Shown piece after piece: positions 52,360-61,349 of a stretch of DNA of 64,000 nt. Every line of letters starts with the position of its first letter. Position 1 is the first letter of the stretch. The translations under genes were made by a program, and so were the position numbers. The notes beneath the pieces were generated by a model. It did no database searches. It was given only the letters and a program-made list of their open reading frames with translations, and was not told where the DNA came from. The stretch is taken from NCBI RefSeq assembly GCF_964036645.1, contig NZ_OZ038525.1, positions 911,001 to 975,000 of the forward strand. The letters are read 5' to 3'. Source of the DNA: Tenacibaculum sp. 190524A02b (GTDB taxonomy: Bacteria; Bacteroidota; Bacteroidia; Flavobacteriales; Flavobacteriaceae).

Positions 52360-53085
52360 ATGAGGATAATAGCATTTCCATTTGCAGGAGGTAATAGCTA
52401 TTCTTTTAAGTTTTTAGAAGAAGCGCTTGCAAAAAATAAAATAACCATTGAAGCAGTAGAATATCCTGGGCGAGGAAATAAAATTTCAGAGCCATTAACA
52501 AGTAATATAGGAGAGATTATAAAGAAAGTGATTCCTCAAGTACTACAAAAAGTAATGAGTTTAAAAGAGAATGAACCCTATATGCTATATGGACATAGTA
52601 TGGGAGGTTTAATAGCATATTTAACAGCAATTGAATTAGCAAAAACAAAATTACCTAAACCTAAGTGTTTAGTAGTTTCAGGAAAAAGTGCTCCTGCTGT
52701 AAAATATAATAGAGGTATAAGTAAAATGACAAGTGAAGATTTTTGGAATACCATGAAAAAGGTAGGAGGAACACCTGACGAGTTATTAAATAATGAAATT
52801 CTAAAAGAATTTTATGAACCAATTATAAAGTCAGATTATAAGGCAGTGGAGGATTATGAATACAAGCAAGAAAGAAAGTTGAAATATCCTATTGATGTAT
52901 TTTATGGAAGAGATGATATTTTTCCTTTGGAACAAATGTTACCATGGGTACAAGAAACTACAGAAGATATTAAGACATACGAACTGTCTGGTGGGCATTT
53001 TTTCATTTATGATCATGTGCCTTTATTAGTAGAGCATTTTACATCTGTTTTTAAATCTAAAGATGAATTAATAGCTAATAGTTAA
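52360..53085 (+). CDS. type II thioesterase
   Basis: 241 residues, alpha/beta hydrolase of the NRPS/PKS editing type. Features are FPFAGGNSYSF (oxyanion turn), VEYPGRGNKISEP, the nucleophile elbow GHSMGG with Ser80, an Asp in FYGRDDIFPL and a His in LSGGHFFIY. It removes stalled or mis-primed acyl groups from carrier domains. It starts 24 bp after the LolA-like gene and is the last gene before a strong terminator, so the unit runs from 28920 to 53085. The cereulide locus also carries a type II thioesterase and an ABC transporter. No phosphopantetheinyl transferase is present in this window; one must be supplied from elsewhere. Confidence 0.93.
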   Translation: MRIIAFPFAGGNSYSFKFLEEALAKNKITIEAVEYPGRGNKISEPLTSNIGEIIKKVIPQVLQKVMSLKENEPYMLYGHSMGGLIAYLTAIELAKTKLPKPKCLVVSGKSAPAVKYNRGISKMTSEDFWNTMKKVGGTPDELLNNEILKEFYEPIIKSDYKAVEDYEYKQERKLKYPIDVFYGRDDIFPLEQMLPWVQETTEDIKTYELSGGHFFIYDHVPLLVEHFTSVFKSKDELIANS

Positions 53086-53114
53086 CATAAATTTTAATAC
53101 TTATATTATAAGTC

Positions 53115-53155
53115 AAAAAGTTGTCTTGAGTTGATACTTGAGGCAACTTTTTCTT
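53115..53155 (+). terminator. strong terminator closing the depsipeptide operon
   Basis: A 16-bp stem (53115-53130 with 53137-53152, three G-U pairs, outer part AAAAAGTTG/CAACTTTTT) closes a TTGATA loop and ends in a T-run. Confidence 0.9.
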
Positions 53156-53186
53156 TAAAATAATATTAAGTTATAAACTATAGAAC

Positions 53187-53729
53187 TTAAGTTAATTTAC
53201 CTTTTATATGTTCATAAACAAAAGAATAGTAATCATGATATTGAGGCAATAAAATATTATTTAAGTTCTGAGTATTTATAATAGTTTCTAGCTCAAATAA
53301 TTTAATATCAGTAACCTCACTTTCTTGAAGTACTAATTCACTGAGAGGTACAGTAAGTTCAGCAATAAAAACATGATGAAACTCATTGTCAATTATCCCA
53401 TTAGAATGATTTACCTGATGTTTTCTGGTACCAATTTTATGTAAGGCATCAATATCAATTGTGAAACCTATCTCTTCTTCAATTTCTCTAATTGCAGCTA
53501 TTTCTATTTTTTCTCCCGCAGCTATATGTCCAGCAACGGAAATATCCCATAAACCAGGAAATACCTTTTTAGATAAAGCTCTTTGTTGTAATAGAATTTT
53601 GTTAGTATTGGTATATAACCAAACATGTATAGTAGGGTGGAAGTAGCCAAACTTATGAGCTTCAGATTTTAAACACGTTTTTCCTGTATAGTTTCCCTGT
53701 TCGTCAACAATATCTATTAGTTCATCCAT
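53187..53729 (-). CDS. Nudix hydrolase, isopentenyl-diphosphate isomerase-like
   Basis: 180 residues from the ATG at 53729. The Nudix box is GHIAAGEKIEIAAIREIEEE followed by IGF. The N-terminal DIVDEQGNYTGKTCLKSEAH and the VWLYTNTNKILLQQRALSKK region resemble the IDI-like/YfcD Nudix branch. The reaction is not fixed by sequence: either hydrolysis of a nucleoside-diphosphate-linked compound or an isomerase-like role. The frame is open to 53750, but that ATG lies inside the terminator hairpin of the upstream M42 gene, so I chose 53729. Confidence 0.85.
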   Translation of the reverse strand: MDELIDIVDEQGNYTGKTCLKSEAHKFGYFHPTIHVWLYTNTNKILLQQRALSKKVFPGLWDISVAGHIAAGEKIEIAAIREIEEEIGFTIDIDALHKIGTRKHQVNHSNGIIDNEFHHVFIAELTVPLSELVLQESEVTDIKLFELETIINTQNLNNILLPQYHDYYSFVYEHIKGKLT

Positions 53730-53738
53730 ATAATAAAA

Positions 53739-53768
53739 GAAAAACGTCATTACTGAATTGTAATGACG
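53739..53768 (-). terminator. intrinsic terminator after the M42 peptidase gene
   Basis: On the minus strand, CGTCATTAC pairs perfectly with GTAATGACG (plus 53745-53768, 6-nt loop), followed by a T-rich run. Confidence 0.9.
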
Positions 53769-53779
53769 CTTATTAATAT

Positions 53780-54868
53780 TTATTTGAAGTAAGAAAAAGT
53801 TTCTCCGTCTTCAATTTTAAGTAAACTTTCGTAAATCATTTTAATAACGTTCTCTACATCCTCTCTATGGACCATTTCAACGGTAGTATGCATATAACGT
53901 AAAGGTAAAGAAATTAAAGCAGAAGCAACCCCACCATTACTATAAGCAAAAGCATCTGTATCAGTCCCTGTAGCCCTTGATAAAGCAGAACGTTGGAAAG
54001 GAATATTATTAGCCTCAGCAGCCTCAATAATTAAATCACGAAGCTTTTGTTGTACAGCAGGAGCATAAGCTACTACTGGTCCTTTTCCTATTTCCAAATG
54101 ACCTTCTTTTTTCTTATCAATCATTGGAGTAGTAGTGTCATGCGTAACATCAGTAACAATAGCAACATCTGGTTTAATTGTTTGTGTAATCATTTCCGCA
54201 CCTCTAAGCCCAATTTCTTCTTGAACAGAGTTGGTAATGTATAATCCAAAAGGAAGTGTTTTATTATTCTCTTTTAATAAACGAGCTACTTCCGCAATCA
54301 TAAAACCGCCCATTCTATTATCAAGAGCTCTACAAACAAACTTGTCTTTATTTAAAATGTGAAATGTGTCTGGGTAGGTAATAACACAACCTACATGAAC
54401 ACCTAATTTTTCAACTTCTTCTTTAGTAGTACAACCACAATCAATAAAAATATTATCTAATTTAGGAGGCTCTTCATTTCCTTTATCACGAGTATGAATT
54501 GCAGGCCAACCAAATACACCTTTAACAATACCTTTTTTAGTATGAATATTTACAATTTTACTTGGCGCTATTTGATGATCACTACCACCATTTCTAATAA
54601 CATAAATTAACCCATTATCAGAAATATAGTTAACATACCATGATATTTCATCAGAATGTCCTTCAATAACAACCTTATACTTAGCTTCAGGGTTTATAAC
54701 ACCAACGGCACTACCATAGGTGTCAGTAATAAATTCATCTACATAAGGTTTTAAATAATCCATCCAGATTTTTTGGCTTTCCCATTCGTAGCCAGTAGGA
54801 GCAGGGTTATTAAGATATTTTTCAAGAAAGTCTAAAGACTTTTGATTTAAGATTGATGTATCAGCCAT
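53780..54868 (-). CDS. M42-family metallo-aminopeptidase
   Basis: 362 residues, co-catalytic dinuclear (zinc or cobalt) aminopeptidase of the tetrahedral TET type. Metal and catalytic motifs are VVIEGHSDEISWYV (first His ligand and Asp), VCRALDNRMGGFM (bridging Asp), VQEEIGLRGAEM (catalytic Glu plus ligand Glu), VTDVTHDTTTP (Asp ligand) and PLRYMHTTVEMVHREDVENV (last His). Length is typical (340-365). It releases N-terminal residues from peptides in the cytosol. It is transcribed alone or with the acyltransferase gene 27 bp upstream and ends in its own terminator. Confidence 0.94.
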   Translation of the reverse strand: MADTSILNQKSLDFLEKYLNNPAPTGYEWESQKIWMDYLKPYVDEFITDTYGSAVGVINPEAKYKVVIEGHSDEISWYVNYISDNGLIYVIRNGGSDHQIAPSKIVNIHTKKGIVKGVFGWPAIHTRDKGNEEPPKLDNIFIDCGCTTKEEVEKLGVHVGCVITYPDTFHILNKDKFVCRALDNRMGGFMIAEVARLLKENNKTLPFGLYITNSVQEEIGLRGAEMITQTIKPDVAIVTDVTHDTTTPMIDKKKEGHLEIGKGPVVAYAPAVQQKLRDLIIEAAEANNIPFQRSALSRATGTDTDAFAYSNGGVASALISLPLRYMHTTVEMVHREDVENVIKMIYESLLKIEDGETFSYFK

Positions 54869-54895
54869 AATTCAAAATTGTTTATATAGTATAAA

Positions 54896-55699
54896 TTAAC
54901 TCCAAAACTTACGTTTTTCGTTTAATTCTTCTTGTTCTTTAATTTGTTCAGGAGTCATTACTTTTAGGAAAGAAGGGTGCTGTTCAATAGCATATTCAAT
55001 TTTCTCAACAATACTTTCAATGCTCTCGTTTTCATAATCAATATCCAATGGATCTTTAATAACCATTGATTGTAAAACATTACGTTTTTTAATTTGCAAT
55101 CCTTTTTTATCAAATGAACGTCTAAAGCCATCTATAACTATAGGAACAACCACAGGCTTAAATGTTTTTATAATATGAGCTGTTCCTCTTCTTATAGGTT
55201 TAAAAGCGGTAGTAGTTCCTTGCGGAAATGTAACAACCCAACCATCATCTAAAGCTTTTCCAATATTGGAAATATCAGACATTTTTACTTGTCTATTTAC
55301 ATTCTTTCCAGCACTTCTCCAAGTTCTATCAATAGAAACAGAACCAGTGTATGCAAAGATTTTAGGTAATAAACCAGAACGCATGGTTTCTCCGGCAGCA
55401 ATGTAATATACGTTTAATTTGGGATGCCATATGTAGCCTATATTTTTAATATTATCTACTCTTCCTTTTAAAGCAGCATTAAACACATGAAACATTGCAG
55501 CAACATCTGCAAAATAAGTTTGATGATTTGATATAAATAAAACGTTTTGTTCAGGAAGTTGTCTTATAATCTCAGAACCTTCAATTTTAAGCTCATTAAA
55601 CCTACGGTAACGACCGTGAGATATAATTCCTAAAATACGTATTAACCATTTTTTTATATAAAGTATATGTCCAAAAGGATTCCTTTTAAATAAGGGCAT
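54896..55699 (-). CDS. 1-acyl-sn-glycerol-3-phosphate acyltransferase-like protein
   Basis: 267 residues, PlsC-like acyltransferase. The catalytic HX4D motif is FISNHQTYFADV and the phosphate-binding motif is VTFPQGTTTAF, in which GTT replaces the common EGTR. A third block is TGSVSIDRTWRSAGK and a fourth PVVVPIVIDGFRRSFDKKG. A basic N-terminal amphipathic region suggests membrane association. It transfers acyl groups to a lysophospholipid or related acceptor; the altered second motif leaves the acceptor open. It lies 27 bp upstream of the M42 gene in the same direction. Confidence 0.85.
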   Translation of the reverse strand: MPLFKRNPFGHILYIKKWLIRILGIISHGRYRRFNELKIEGSEIIRQLPEQNVLFISNHQTYFADVAAMFHVFNAALKGRVDNIKNIGYIWHPKLNVYYIAAGETMRSGLLPKIFAYTGSVSIDRTWRSAGKNVNRQVKMSDISNIGKALDDGWVVTFPQGTTTAFKPIRRGTAHIIKTFKPVVVPIVIDGFRRSFDKKGLQIKKRNVLQSMVIKDPLDIDYENESIESIVEKIEYAIEQHPSFLKVMTPEQIKEQEELNEKRKFWS

Positions 55700-55757
55700 A
55701 TTATACTCGGGGTTTTATTAGTAAACGCTAAATTACAAAAGAAAAAGAATACAGATA

Positions 55758-56384
55758 CTATTTAATTAAATCTTTAATTTCGGAAAGCATCATAGCTGTA
55801 GCTCCCCAAACTGTGTAACCGTTTAATTTAAAGCAAGGTACTGATATGTTTTTCATGTAAGAAGTTTCCATTTCAATTTCAGTAATATTTGAATCATCTA
55901 ATAAATCATCTAATGTAACCTCAATTATAGTTGCTACCTCTTCATTTGGAGTAAAAGTGAGCTTAGTATTAGCATAACCAATAAAAGGAGCTACTAAAAA
56001 ATTGCTAGGTGGTATATATGTGTCAGATAATTGTCTGATAATACATATATCTGAAGGTTTAACTCCTACTTCTTCATAGGTTTCCCTTAACGCTGTATCT
56101 TTAAGGTTTTCATCTTTTAGGTCTACTTTACCGCCAGGAAAGCTTATTTGTGCTGAATGGGCACCATTATAACTAGCTCTTTGGGTTAATAATATGTTAG
56201 TCTTATTATTTTCATCAGGATAAAACAATGCTAATACAGCTGCCTTTCTGGGGTTTTTATTAGCTATCATTTTTTCAGAAAATTGCTTTCTAAGTTTAGG
56301 AGCTAGTTTAAATTGTGAAGATAAGCCTCCTAAAGGTTTATGTTTTAAAGTATCGTTTTGATTAATAAAATCGGAGAAAATCAT
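55758..56384 (-). CDS. Nudix CoA pyrophosphatase-like protein
   Basis: 208 residues. The Nudix box reads GGKVDLKDENLKDTALRETY followed by EEVGV, preceded by LLTQRASYNGAHSAQISFPG. The spacing of this upstream LLTxR...HxGQxSFPGG-like motif marks the CoA pyrophosphatase (NudL/YeaB) branch, which cleaves CoA to 3',5'-ADP and phosphopantetheine. The end (GYTVWGATAMMLSEIKDLI) matches the WGxTA element of that group. A good promoter precedes it. Confidence 0.9.
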   Translation of the reverse strand: MIFSDFINQNDTLKHKPLGGLSSQFKLAPKLRKQFSEKMIANKNPRKAAVLALFYPDENNKTNILLTQRASYNGAHSAQISFPGGKVDLKDENLKDTALRETYEEVGVKPSDICIIRQLSDTYIPPSNFLVAPFIGYANTKLTFTPNEEVATIIEVTLDDLLDDSNITEIEMETSYMKNISVPCFKLNGYTVWGATAMMLSEIKDLIK

Positions 56385-56404
56385 TAAATTATCACTATTT
56401 TAAA

Positions 56405-56435
56405 CAAACATATCTTTTTATAAGCTAAAAGCCAA
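56405..56435 (-). promoter_or_regulatory. promoter of the CoA pyrophosphatase-like gene
   Basis: On the minus strand, TTG (56435-56433), a 20-bp spacer and TATGTTTG (56412-56405) match the Bacteroidota consensus, with a leader of about 17 nt to the ATG at 56384. Confidence 0.6.
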
Positions 56436-56488
56436 TTAATTTGGCTTGAATTTTGCTCTTTGTTCAATATATTAATCTAACATAAAAT

Positions 56489-56788
56489 ATGAATACAGAA
56501 AATAAGTACCAAAAATTAGCACTAAGTTTAATTTTTGACGCAATAGGCTATGCGTCTTTTATTCTTCCTGGGCTAGGAGAGTTAATAGATGTTATATGGG
56601 CTCCAGCTTCAGCCTTTTTAATGACGAAACTTTATAAAGGAAACAAAGGGAAAATAGCTGCAGCGGTAACATTTATAGAAGAAGCAATGCCTGGGTTAGA
56701 TGTTATACCAACGTTTACATTGATGTGGTTGTATACCTACGTTTTTACATCTGCTAAAGAAAAGAAGAAAACAATTGAAATAAAATAA
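56489..56788 (+). CDS. small membrane protein of unknown function
   Basis: 99 residues with three hydrophobic stretches (about 10-28, 32-46 and 69-90) broken by GLGELIDVIWAPA and by a Lys-rich loop (KLYKGNKGK). The tail is basic. The pattern of Gly-Glu-Asp near the membrane (LGELIDV; EEAMPGLDVIP) is conserved in small Bacteroidota inner-membrane proteins I cannot name. It is transcribed alone and ends at a bidirectional terminator. Confidence 0.75.
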   Translation: MNTENKYQKLALSLIFDAIGYASFILPGLGELIDVIWAPASAFLMTKLYKGNKGKIAAAVTFIEEAMPGLDVIPTFTLMWLYTYVFTSAKEKKKTIEIK

Positions 56789-56822
56789 AAGCCTAATTAC
56801 ATAGAAAGATATAATTAGGCTT
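56789..56822. terminator. bidirectional terminator
   Basis: AAGCCTAATTA (56789-56799) pairs perfectly with TAATTAGGCTT (56812-56822) around a 12-nt loop, between two convergent genes. Confidence 0.85.
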
Positions 56823-56830
56823 ATTAATAG

Positions 56831-58354
56831 TTATTTTTTCATACTTAAAAAAGAGAAGCGATAGGCAAAACCTAAGTTTAAGAGAGAAGTATTTAATTTA
56901 CCACCTCTGGCTTTTATATGACCAAAAGAACCTCTTAAGGTTAAGTTATCAGTAAGGTTGTGTTGAATACCAATACTAGGTTTAATAATAAGACCTTGAC
57001 CAGTACTTATACCACCACCACCAGCAGCACCACCAAGTAGTTGGGCATATATAGAAGTAGTATTATTAAAGAAAGTGTTTGATTGTACACCTAAACCAAC
57101 AATACCTTCAGCATAAGCACCAGCATCTCCAAAATTTGCAAATGAAGTTTGACCTGCTCCATAGATATACTTGTTAAAAAAGAAGTTTATTTGTAAAGAT
57201 ATTTGGTGCATGTTTTGGTTAAATCCTCCATCTCTTTGTGCATTTAAGTATAACTCCTGAGCCATAATAGTTTCTAAACCTTTAAATTTACCTTTAGTAA
57301 ATTTTTCTCCTTTAGATTGTATACCATCTTTATCAACATAATATTTTAAACCAAAACCAAAGGTAGAAGTTACAAAATGAGAGTTAGGACTCATCATGTA
57401 TCCTTTATTTAAAGAGGCATAAAAGTTATCAAATAATTTTTGTTCAATAGATAAATCGGGATAGATTAAGAATCCACCTTTAGTGTCAACGCCGCCGCCG
57501 CCGCCAGCACCTATACCAAATTTAGCTTGGATATTAGTACGATTTTTATTCATTGATAAATGATAACCTCCACCTAAAAATATATCCATATATCCAGCTT
57601 TTATACCATGGTATGCTCCATCAGCTTTGACAAAAAAGAAAATATCATCTGTTAAAAAAGAATTAAATTCAAATCCAGCCAATCTAATTGTTCTTCCTTT
57701 ATATGAACCTTTAGTTACATGTAAATTATTTAAATGTACAAGTAAGGAAAGTCTACTGCTAGGTTTTTTCCAGTTTGTATTCTCTAAATCGTCATAAGAG
57801 AAAGAGGTTTCTCTGCTTTTAAAACTAGAATTTTCAAAAGATAAAGGAATTTGTACAGCAACATTAAATTGATGACTATTTATAGTCCCTCCATCAAAAA
57901 AGTTAACATAACTATATCCAGCAGTTGTAGAAAAGTGAGAAAAATCGTACCCCAAATTAAAGTGAGGAAGAATAAAAGCACCGCCACCATCAGGAGCACT
58001 TGCACCACCACCACCACCAAAGTGAAGTCCAGTATCTATAAAAAGATTTTGAGTCAGTTTTTGTTGAATACCAGCATTAATGCCTAAAGTAAAAAAACCT
58101 CCTCTAATACCTCCAACAGCTCCATAAAAACCAATACCCGCATAGAACCAATCATTGATTTTTAAATTATAGTGTAAGCCAGCAAAATCCATGTTAGCTT
58201 CATTTTCTGGCATTTTAATAGATAAGAAGTCCAATTGACCAAATCCTTCTTGCGTTTTTTTAGTAGGTATTTTTTCTTGTGCGTAAAAAAAATGAACACT
58301 CAACGTTAATCCTAACATGAGTGTTCTTTTAATTATGTTTTTAAACATAAACAA
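56831..58354 (-). CDS. Gly-rich outer-membrane beta-barrel protein, unknown
   Basis: 507 residues with a signal peptide (MFMFKNIIKRTLMLGLTLSV to about FFYAQ; the third codon is a second possible start). The rest reads as amphipathic strands and turns ending AYRFSFLSMKK. Three segments share a pattern of a Gly-run, a short insert, a second Gly-rich step, an Ile/Leu-Pro strand and a DN or DF turn: GLHFGGGGGASAPDGGGAFI (around 114), GIGAGGGGGVDTKGGFLIYP (around 282) and GGAAGGGGISTGQGLIIKPS (around 452). This suggests an internal triplication. I do not recognise the family. It follows the SPOR gene by 8 bp and is probably cotranscribed with it. Confidence 0.72.
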   Translation of the reverse strand: MFMFKNIIKRTLMLGLTLSVHFFYAQEKIPTKKTQEGFGQLDFLSIKMPENEANMDFAGLHYNLKINDWFYAGIGFYGAVGGIRGGFFTLGINAGIQQKLTQNLFIDTGLHFGGGGGASAPDGGGAFILPHFNLGYDFSHFSTTAGYSYVNFFDGGTINSHQFNVAVQIPLSFENSSFKSRETSFSYDDLENTNWKKPSSRLSLLVHLNNLHVTKGSYKGRTIRLAGFEFNSFLTDDIFFFVKADGAYHGIKAGYMDIFLGGGYHLSMNKNRTNIQAKFGIGAGGGGGVDTKGGFLIYPDLSIEQKLFDNFYASLNKGYMMSPNSHFVTSTFGFGLKYYVDKDGIQSKGEKFTKGKFKGLETIMAQELYLNAQRDGGFNQNMHQISLQINFFFNKYIYGAGQTSFANFGDAGAYAEGIVGLGVQSNTFFNNTTSIYAQLLGGAAGGGGISTGQGLIIKPSIGIQHNLTDNLTLRGSFGHIKARGGKLNTSLLNLGFAYRFSFLSMKK

Positions 58355-58362
58355 TATTAAAT

Positions 58363-58998
58363 TTAATCGTGAATTTGTTTTCGTTTACCATTTTTATAAG
58401 AAGCAATAAAAGCATCTTCAAAACCAATTCGTACTAATTCGTTTCTTAGACTTCTAGCTTCTTTTACTGTAGAAAATAAACCTACAGAGTATTTGTAATA
58501 TTCGTTTCTATATGATGAAGTTCCAGCAATAATTTTACTTGATAATAAAGGGTACTTTTTTGTGCTAAATGCACCTATTTGAACAGAGTAAACAGTTTGT
58601 CCTTTGGTGTTATCAGAGATGTTTTGGATATTATCATCAAGGTTTTCCTCAGGGTATTCTTCTTGACTAAAACTATCTGCTTGCAATCTTTGTATACTAT
58701 CAATAACTCTTTGTGCTTCTTTAGCTTTTATAGTTGCAACATCTATTTTAGGAGTACTGTTACTAGAAAATGTTCCACTTTTAAATAAATAAATAACGGC
58801 AGCAGCAATAAGTAATAATATAATTAATACAATATTTATAGTTCTGCTTTTTTGTTTTAAATTATTAAAGCTTTCTTCTAGCTCTTCAACTTCTAGTTCA
58901 GTTTCTTCTACTTTTAACTCAGCTTGTTCTACTTTTAGGTTAGCATCTTCAATACTTTTTTGTAATTGTTGATACTTTTCCTCCTCGATAAATGGCAT
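58363..58998 (-). CDS. SPOR-domain membrane protein
   Basis: 211 residues. An N-terminal Glu/Gln-rich coiled coil (about 5-50) is followed by one membrane span (about 54-72), a linker, and a C-terminal SPOR domain (about 135-205: VYSVQIGAFSTKK, then YKYSVGLFSTVKEARSLRNE and GFEDAFIAS). SPOR domains bind peptidoglycan stripped of peptide stems, typically at division sites. It begins a two-gene unit with the Gly-rich outer-membrane protein. Confidence 0.9.
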   Translation of the reverse strand: MPFIEEEKYQQLQKSIEDANLKVEQAELKVEETELEVEELEESFNNLKQKSRTINIVLIILLLIAAAVIYLFKSGTFSSNSTPKIDVATIKAKEAQRVIDSIQRLQADSFSQEEYPEENLDDNIQNISDNTKGQTVYSVQIGAFSTKKYPLLSSKIIAGTSSYRNEYYKYSVGLFSTVKEARSLRNELVRIGFEDAFIASYKNGKRKQIHD

Positions 58999-59051
58999 TC
59001 TATTATAGTTTTAAAGTTGACATTATGGGGACTAAAATACAAATACTTTTT

Positions 59052-61349
59052 TTAAGAATGTTTTTCTATAGTGATTATGACTGTTTTAGAAGCTGGAGTA
59101 TTACTAATTCTAGCTGTACTATTAATAGGAACTAAAGCATTTGCTTCAGGAAAATAAGTAGCAGTACATTGTTCTGGAATGCTAAAAGGAATAACCAAGA
59201 ATTTTCTTACAACTCTTTTTTCACCCTCAAAGTGACTAATTAAATCTACTTTGTCTAATTTTGAAAGTTTTAGCTTTTTCATATCATTTGGATTCATGAA
59301 AATTACTCTACGTTCGTTTAAAACACCTCTATACCTATCATTTAATCCATATATAGTAGTGTTGTATTGGTCATGAGTACGAATAGTCATTAATAAAAAC
59401 TGATCTGTTTCAAGAGTAATATCAGATGGTTTATTGATAGAAAAATTAGCTTTTCCAGTTGTAGTAGGAGAGAAGTCATTAGCTCTTGCGTTATTGGGTA
59501 AATAAAAACCTCCTTTTTTACGAACTCTATCATTATAGTCATCAAAACCATTGATAGTAGCTTCTATTTTATTTCTGATTAAGTCATAATTACTAATTAA
59601 TTCAGACCATTTAACAGTTGAGTTTTTTAAAGTAGCTTCTGCAATTCCTGCAACAATAGCTGGTTCACTTAATAAATGCTCAGATATTGGAGTTAAATGT
59701 CCACTTGATTGATGAACAACTCCCATAGAGTTCTCTACGGTAACAAATTGCTCCTCATTTTGTTGTATATCTTTTTCAGAACGACCTAAGCAAGGTAAAA
59801 TTAAGGCTTTCTTACCATGAATTAAATGACTCCTATTTAATTTGGTTGATACATGAACCGTTAAATTACAATTACGTAATGCTTCAGCTGTATATTCAGT
59901 ATCTGGTGTAGCAGAAACAAAATTACCTCCCATACCTATAAATACTTTAGCTTTTTGATTATACATGGCTTTAATAGCTTCAACAACATCGTAGCCATGT
60001 GCACGTGGGGCTGTAAAATCAAATTCCTTTTCAAGTGCTTGAAGAAACTTTTCTTTAGGTTTTTCCCAAATTCCCATTGTCCTATCACCTTGAACATTAG
60101 AATGACCTCTAACTGGGCATGTACCTGCTCCTTTTTTTCCGATACTTCCTTTTAATAATAAAAGATTAACAACTTCTCTAATATTATCAACCCCATTTTT
60201 ATGTTGCGTTAGTCCCATAGCCCAACAAATAATTATCTTATCGTTATTAACTATAAGTTCTAAAGCTTTTTTTATTTCTGGTAGCGCCAAACCTGTTTGA
60301 GGAAGTAACTCTTCAATACTATAATTATCTAAATCTGCTAAAAAATCATCAAGACCTTTAGTTTTTTCTTTAATAAACTGATGATCAAAAACAGAATTAG
60401 GTTGCTCTTCCTCTTTTTGTTTCATTAGTTTTAAAATGATTTTTAAAAGAGCAACATCTCCATTAATCTTCACTTGTAAGAATAAATCAGTTAGCTTTTG
60501 TCCTTTACCAAACCACTTCAAAGGGTTCTGAGGATCTACATAATTCATTAAACCTACTTCAGGAAGTGGGTTAATTGTAATTATTTTACCTCCATTTTTC
60601 TTAGTTTCACCTAAGGCAGATAACATTCTTGGATGATTAGTTCCAGGGTTTTGTCCAATAACAATAACCAAATCAGCATGGTCAAAATCATCAAGTGTTA
60701 CAGAACCTTTACCAATACCTAAGGTTTCAGATAGAGCACTACCACTACTTTCATGACACATATTAGAGCAATCAGGTAGATTATTAGTACCAAATTGACG
60801 AACAAATAACTGATACAAGTATGCAGCTTCATTACTGGTTCTTCCAGAAGTATAAAAAATCGCTTCATCGGGAGAATCTAAATTATTAAGCTCTTCGCCA
60901 ATAACATTAAAAGCTTCTTTCCAAGAAACCTCTTCATAATGAGTAGCTCCTTCTTTTAAAATCATTGGGTGTGTAATACGTCCACTTTTACCAATTTCAT
61001 AGTCAGATAAAGTAGATAACTCTTCAACAGAATGCGAAGCAAAAAATATAGGTGAAACCCTATTTTTAGTAGCTTCTTCTGCAACCGCTTTAGCACCATT
61101 TTCACAATACTCTGCTAAGAAAGCTCTCTTTTCATCTGGGTCGGGCCATGCGCAACCTGGACAATCAAAACCATAAACTTGATTTAAGTTTTTAAGTAAC
61201 CCAATTCCTTTGCCAATACCAGTTTCTGTAAATACATGATTTAAAGCAGATTTTATAGCTGTAGTACCTACGGCTTTTTCTGGAACTTTTGTTAACTTTA
61301 TTCCTGTTAAATTTTCAGGAGGCTGTGCATTGGTTTTTTTAGTACTCAT
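59052..61349 (-). CDS. FdhF/YdeP-family molybdopterin oxidoreductase
   Basis: 765 residues, cytosolic molybdenum enzyme of the formate dehydrogenase H-like YdeP branch. It opens with FDCPGCAWPDP, a two-Cys motif instead of the four-Cys cluster site of true FdhF. It continues with molybdopterin-binding features IFYTSGRTSNEAAYLYQLFV, SNMCHESSGSALSETLGIGK, VIGQNPGTNHPRML, GHSNVQGDRTMGIWEKP and TIRTHDQYNTTIYGLNDRYR. The family's physiological substrate is not established. The start overlaps fdhD by 11 bp, which fits since FdhD sulfurates the cofactor. Confidence 0.92.
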   Translation of the reverse strand: MSTKKTNAQPPENLTGIKLTKVPEKAVGTTAIKSALNHVFTETGIGKGIGLLKNLNQVYGFDCPGCAWPDPDEKRAFLAEYCENGAKAVAEEATKNRVSPIFFASHSVEELSTLSDYEIGKSGRITHPMILKEGATHYEEVSWKEAFNVIGEELNNLDSPDEAIFYTSGRTSNEAAYLYQLFVRQFGTNNLPDCSNMCHESSGSALSETLGIGKGSVTLDDFDHADLVIVIGQNPGTNHPRMLSALGETKKNGGKIITINPLPEVGLMNYVDPQNPLKWFGKGQKLTDLFLQVKINGDVALLKIILKLMKQKEEEQPNSVFDHQFIKEKTKGLDDFLADLDNYSIEELLPQTGLALPEIKKALELIVNNDKIIICWAMGLTQHKNGVDNIREVVNLLLLKGSIGKKGAGTCPVRGHSNVQGDRTMGIWEKPKEKFLQALEKEFDFTAPRAHGYDVVEAIKAMYNQKAKVFIGMGGNFVSATPDTEYTAEALRNCNLTVHVSTKLNRSHLIHGKKALILPCLGRSEKDIQQNEEQFVTVENSMGVVHQSSGHLTPISEHLLSEPAIVAGIAEATLKNSTVKWSELISNYDLIRNKIEATINGFDDYNDRVRKKGGFYLPNNARANDFSPTTTGKANFSINKPSDITLETDQFLLMTIRTHDQYNTTIYGLNDRYRGVLNERRVIFMNPNDMKKLKLSKLDKVDLISHFEGEKRVVRKFLVIPFSIPEQCTATYFPEANALVPINSTARISNTPASKTVIITIEKHS

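Noticed and set aside
28920..53085. Phosphopantetheinyl transferase or pathway regulator within the locus
   Set aside because: I looked for one and found none; both must be encoded elsewhere.
53730..53750. ATG at 53750 for the Nudix gene
   Set aside because: It lies within the terminator hairpin of the M42 gene; the ATG at 53729 fits the family's N terminus.
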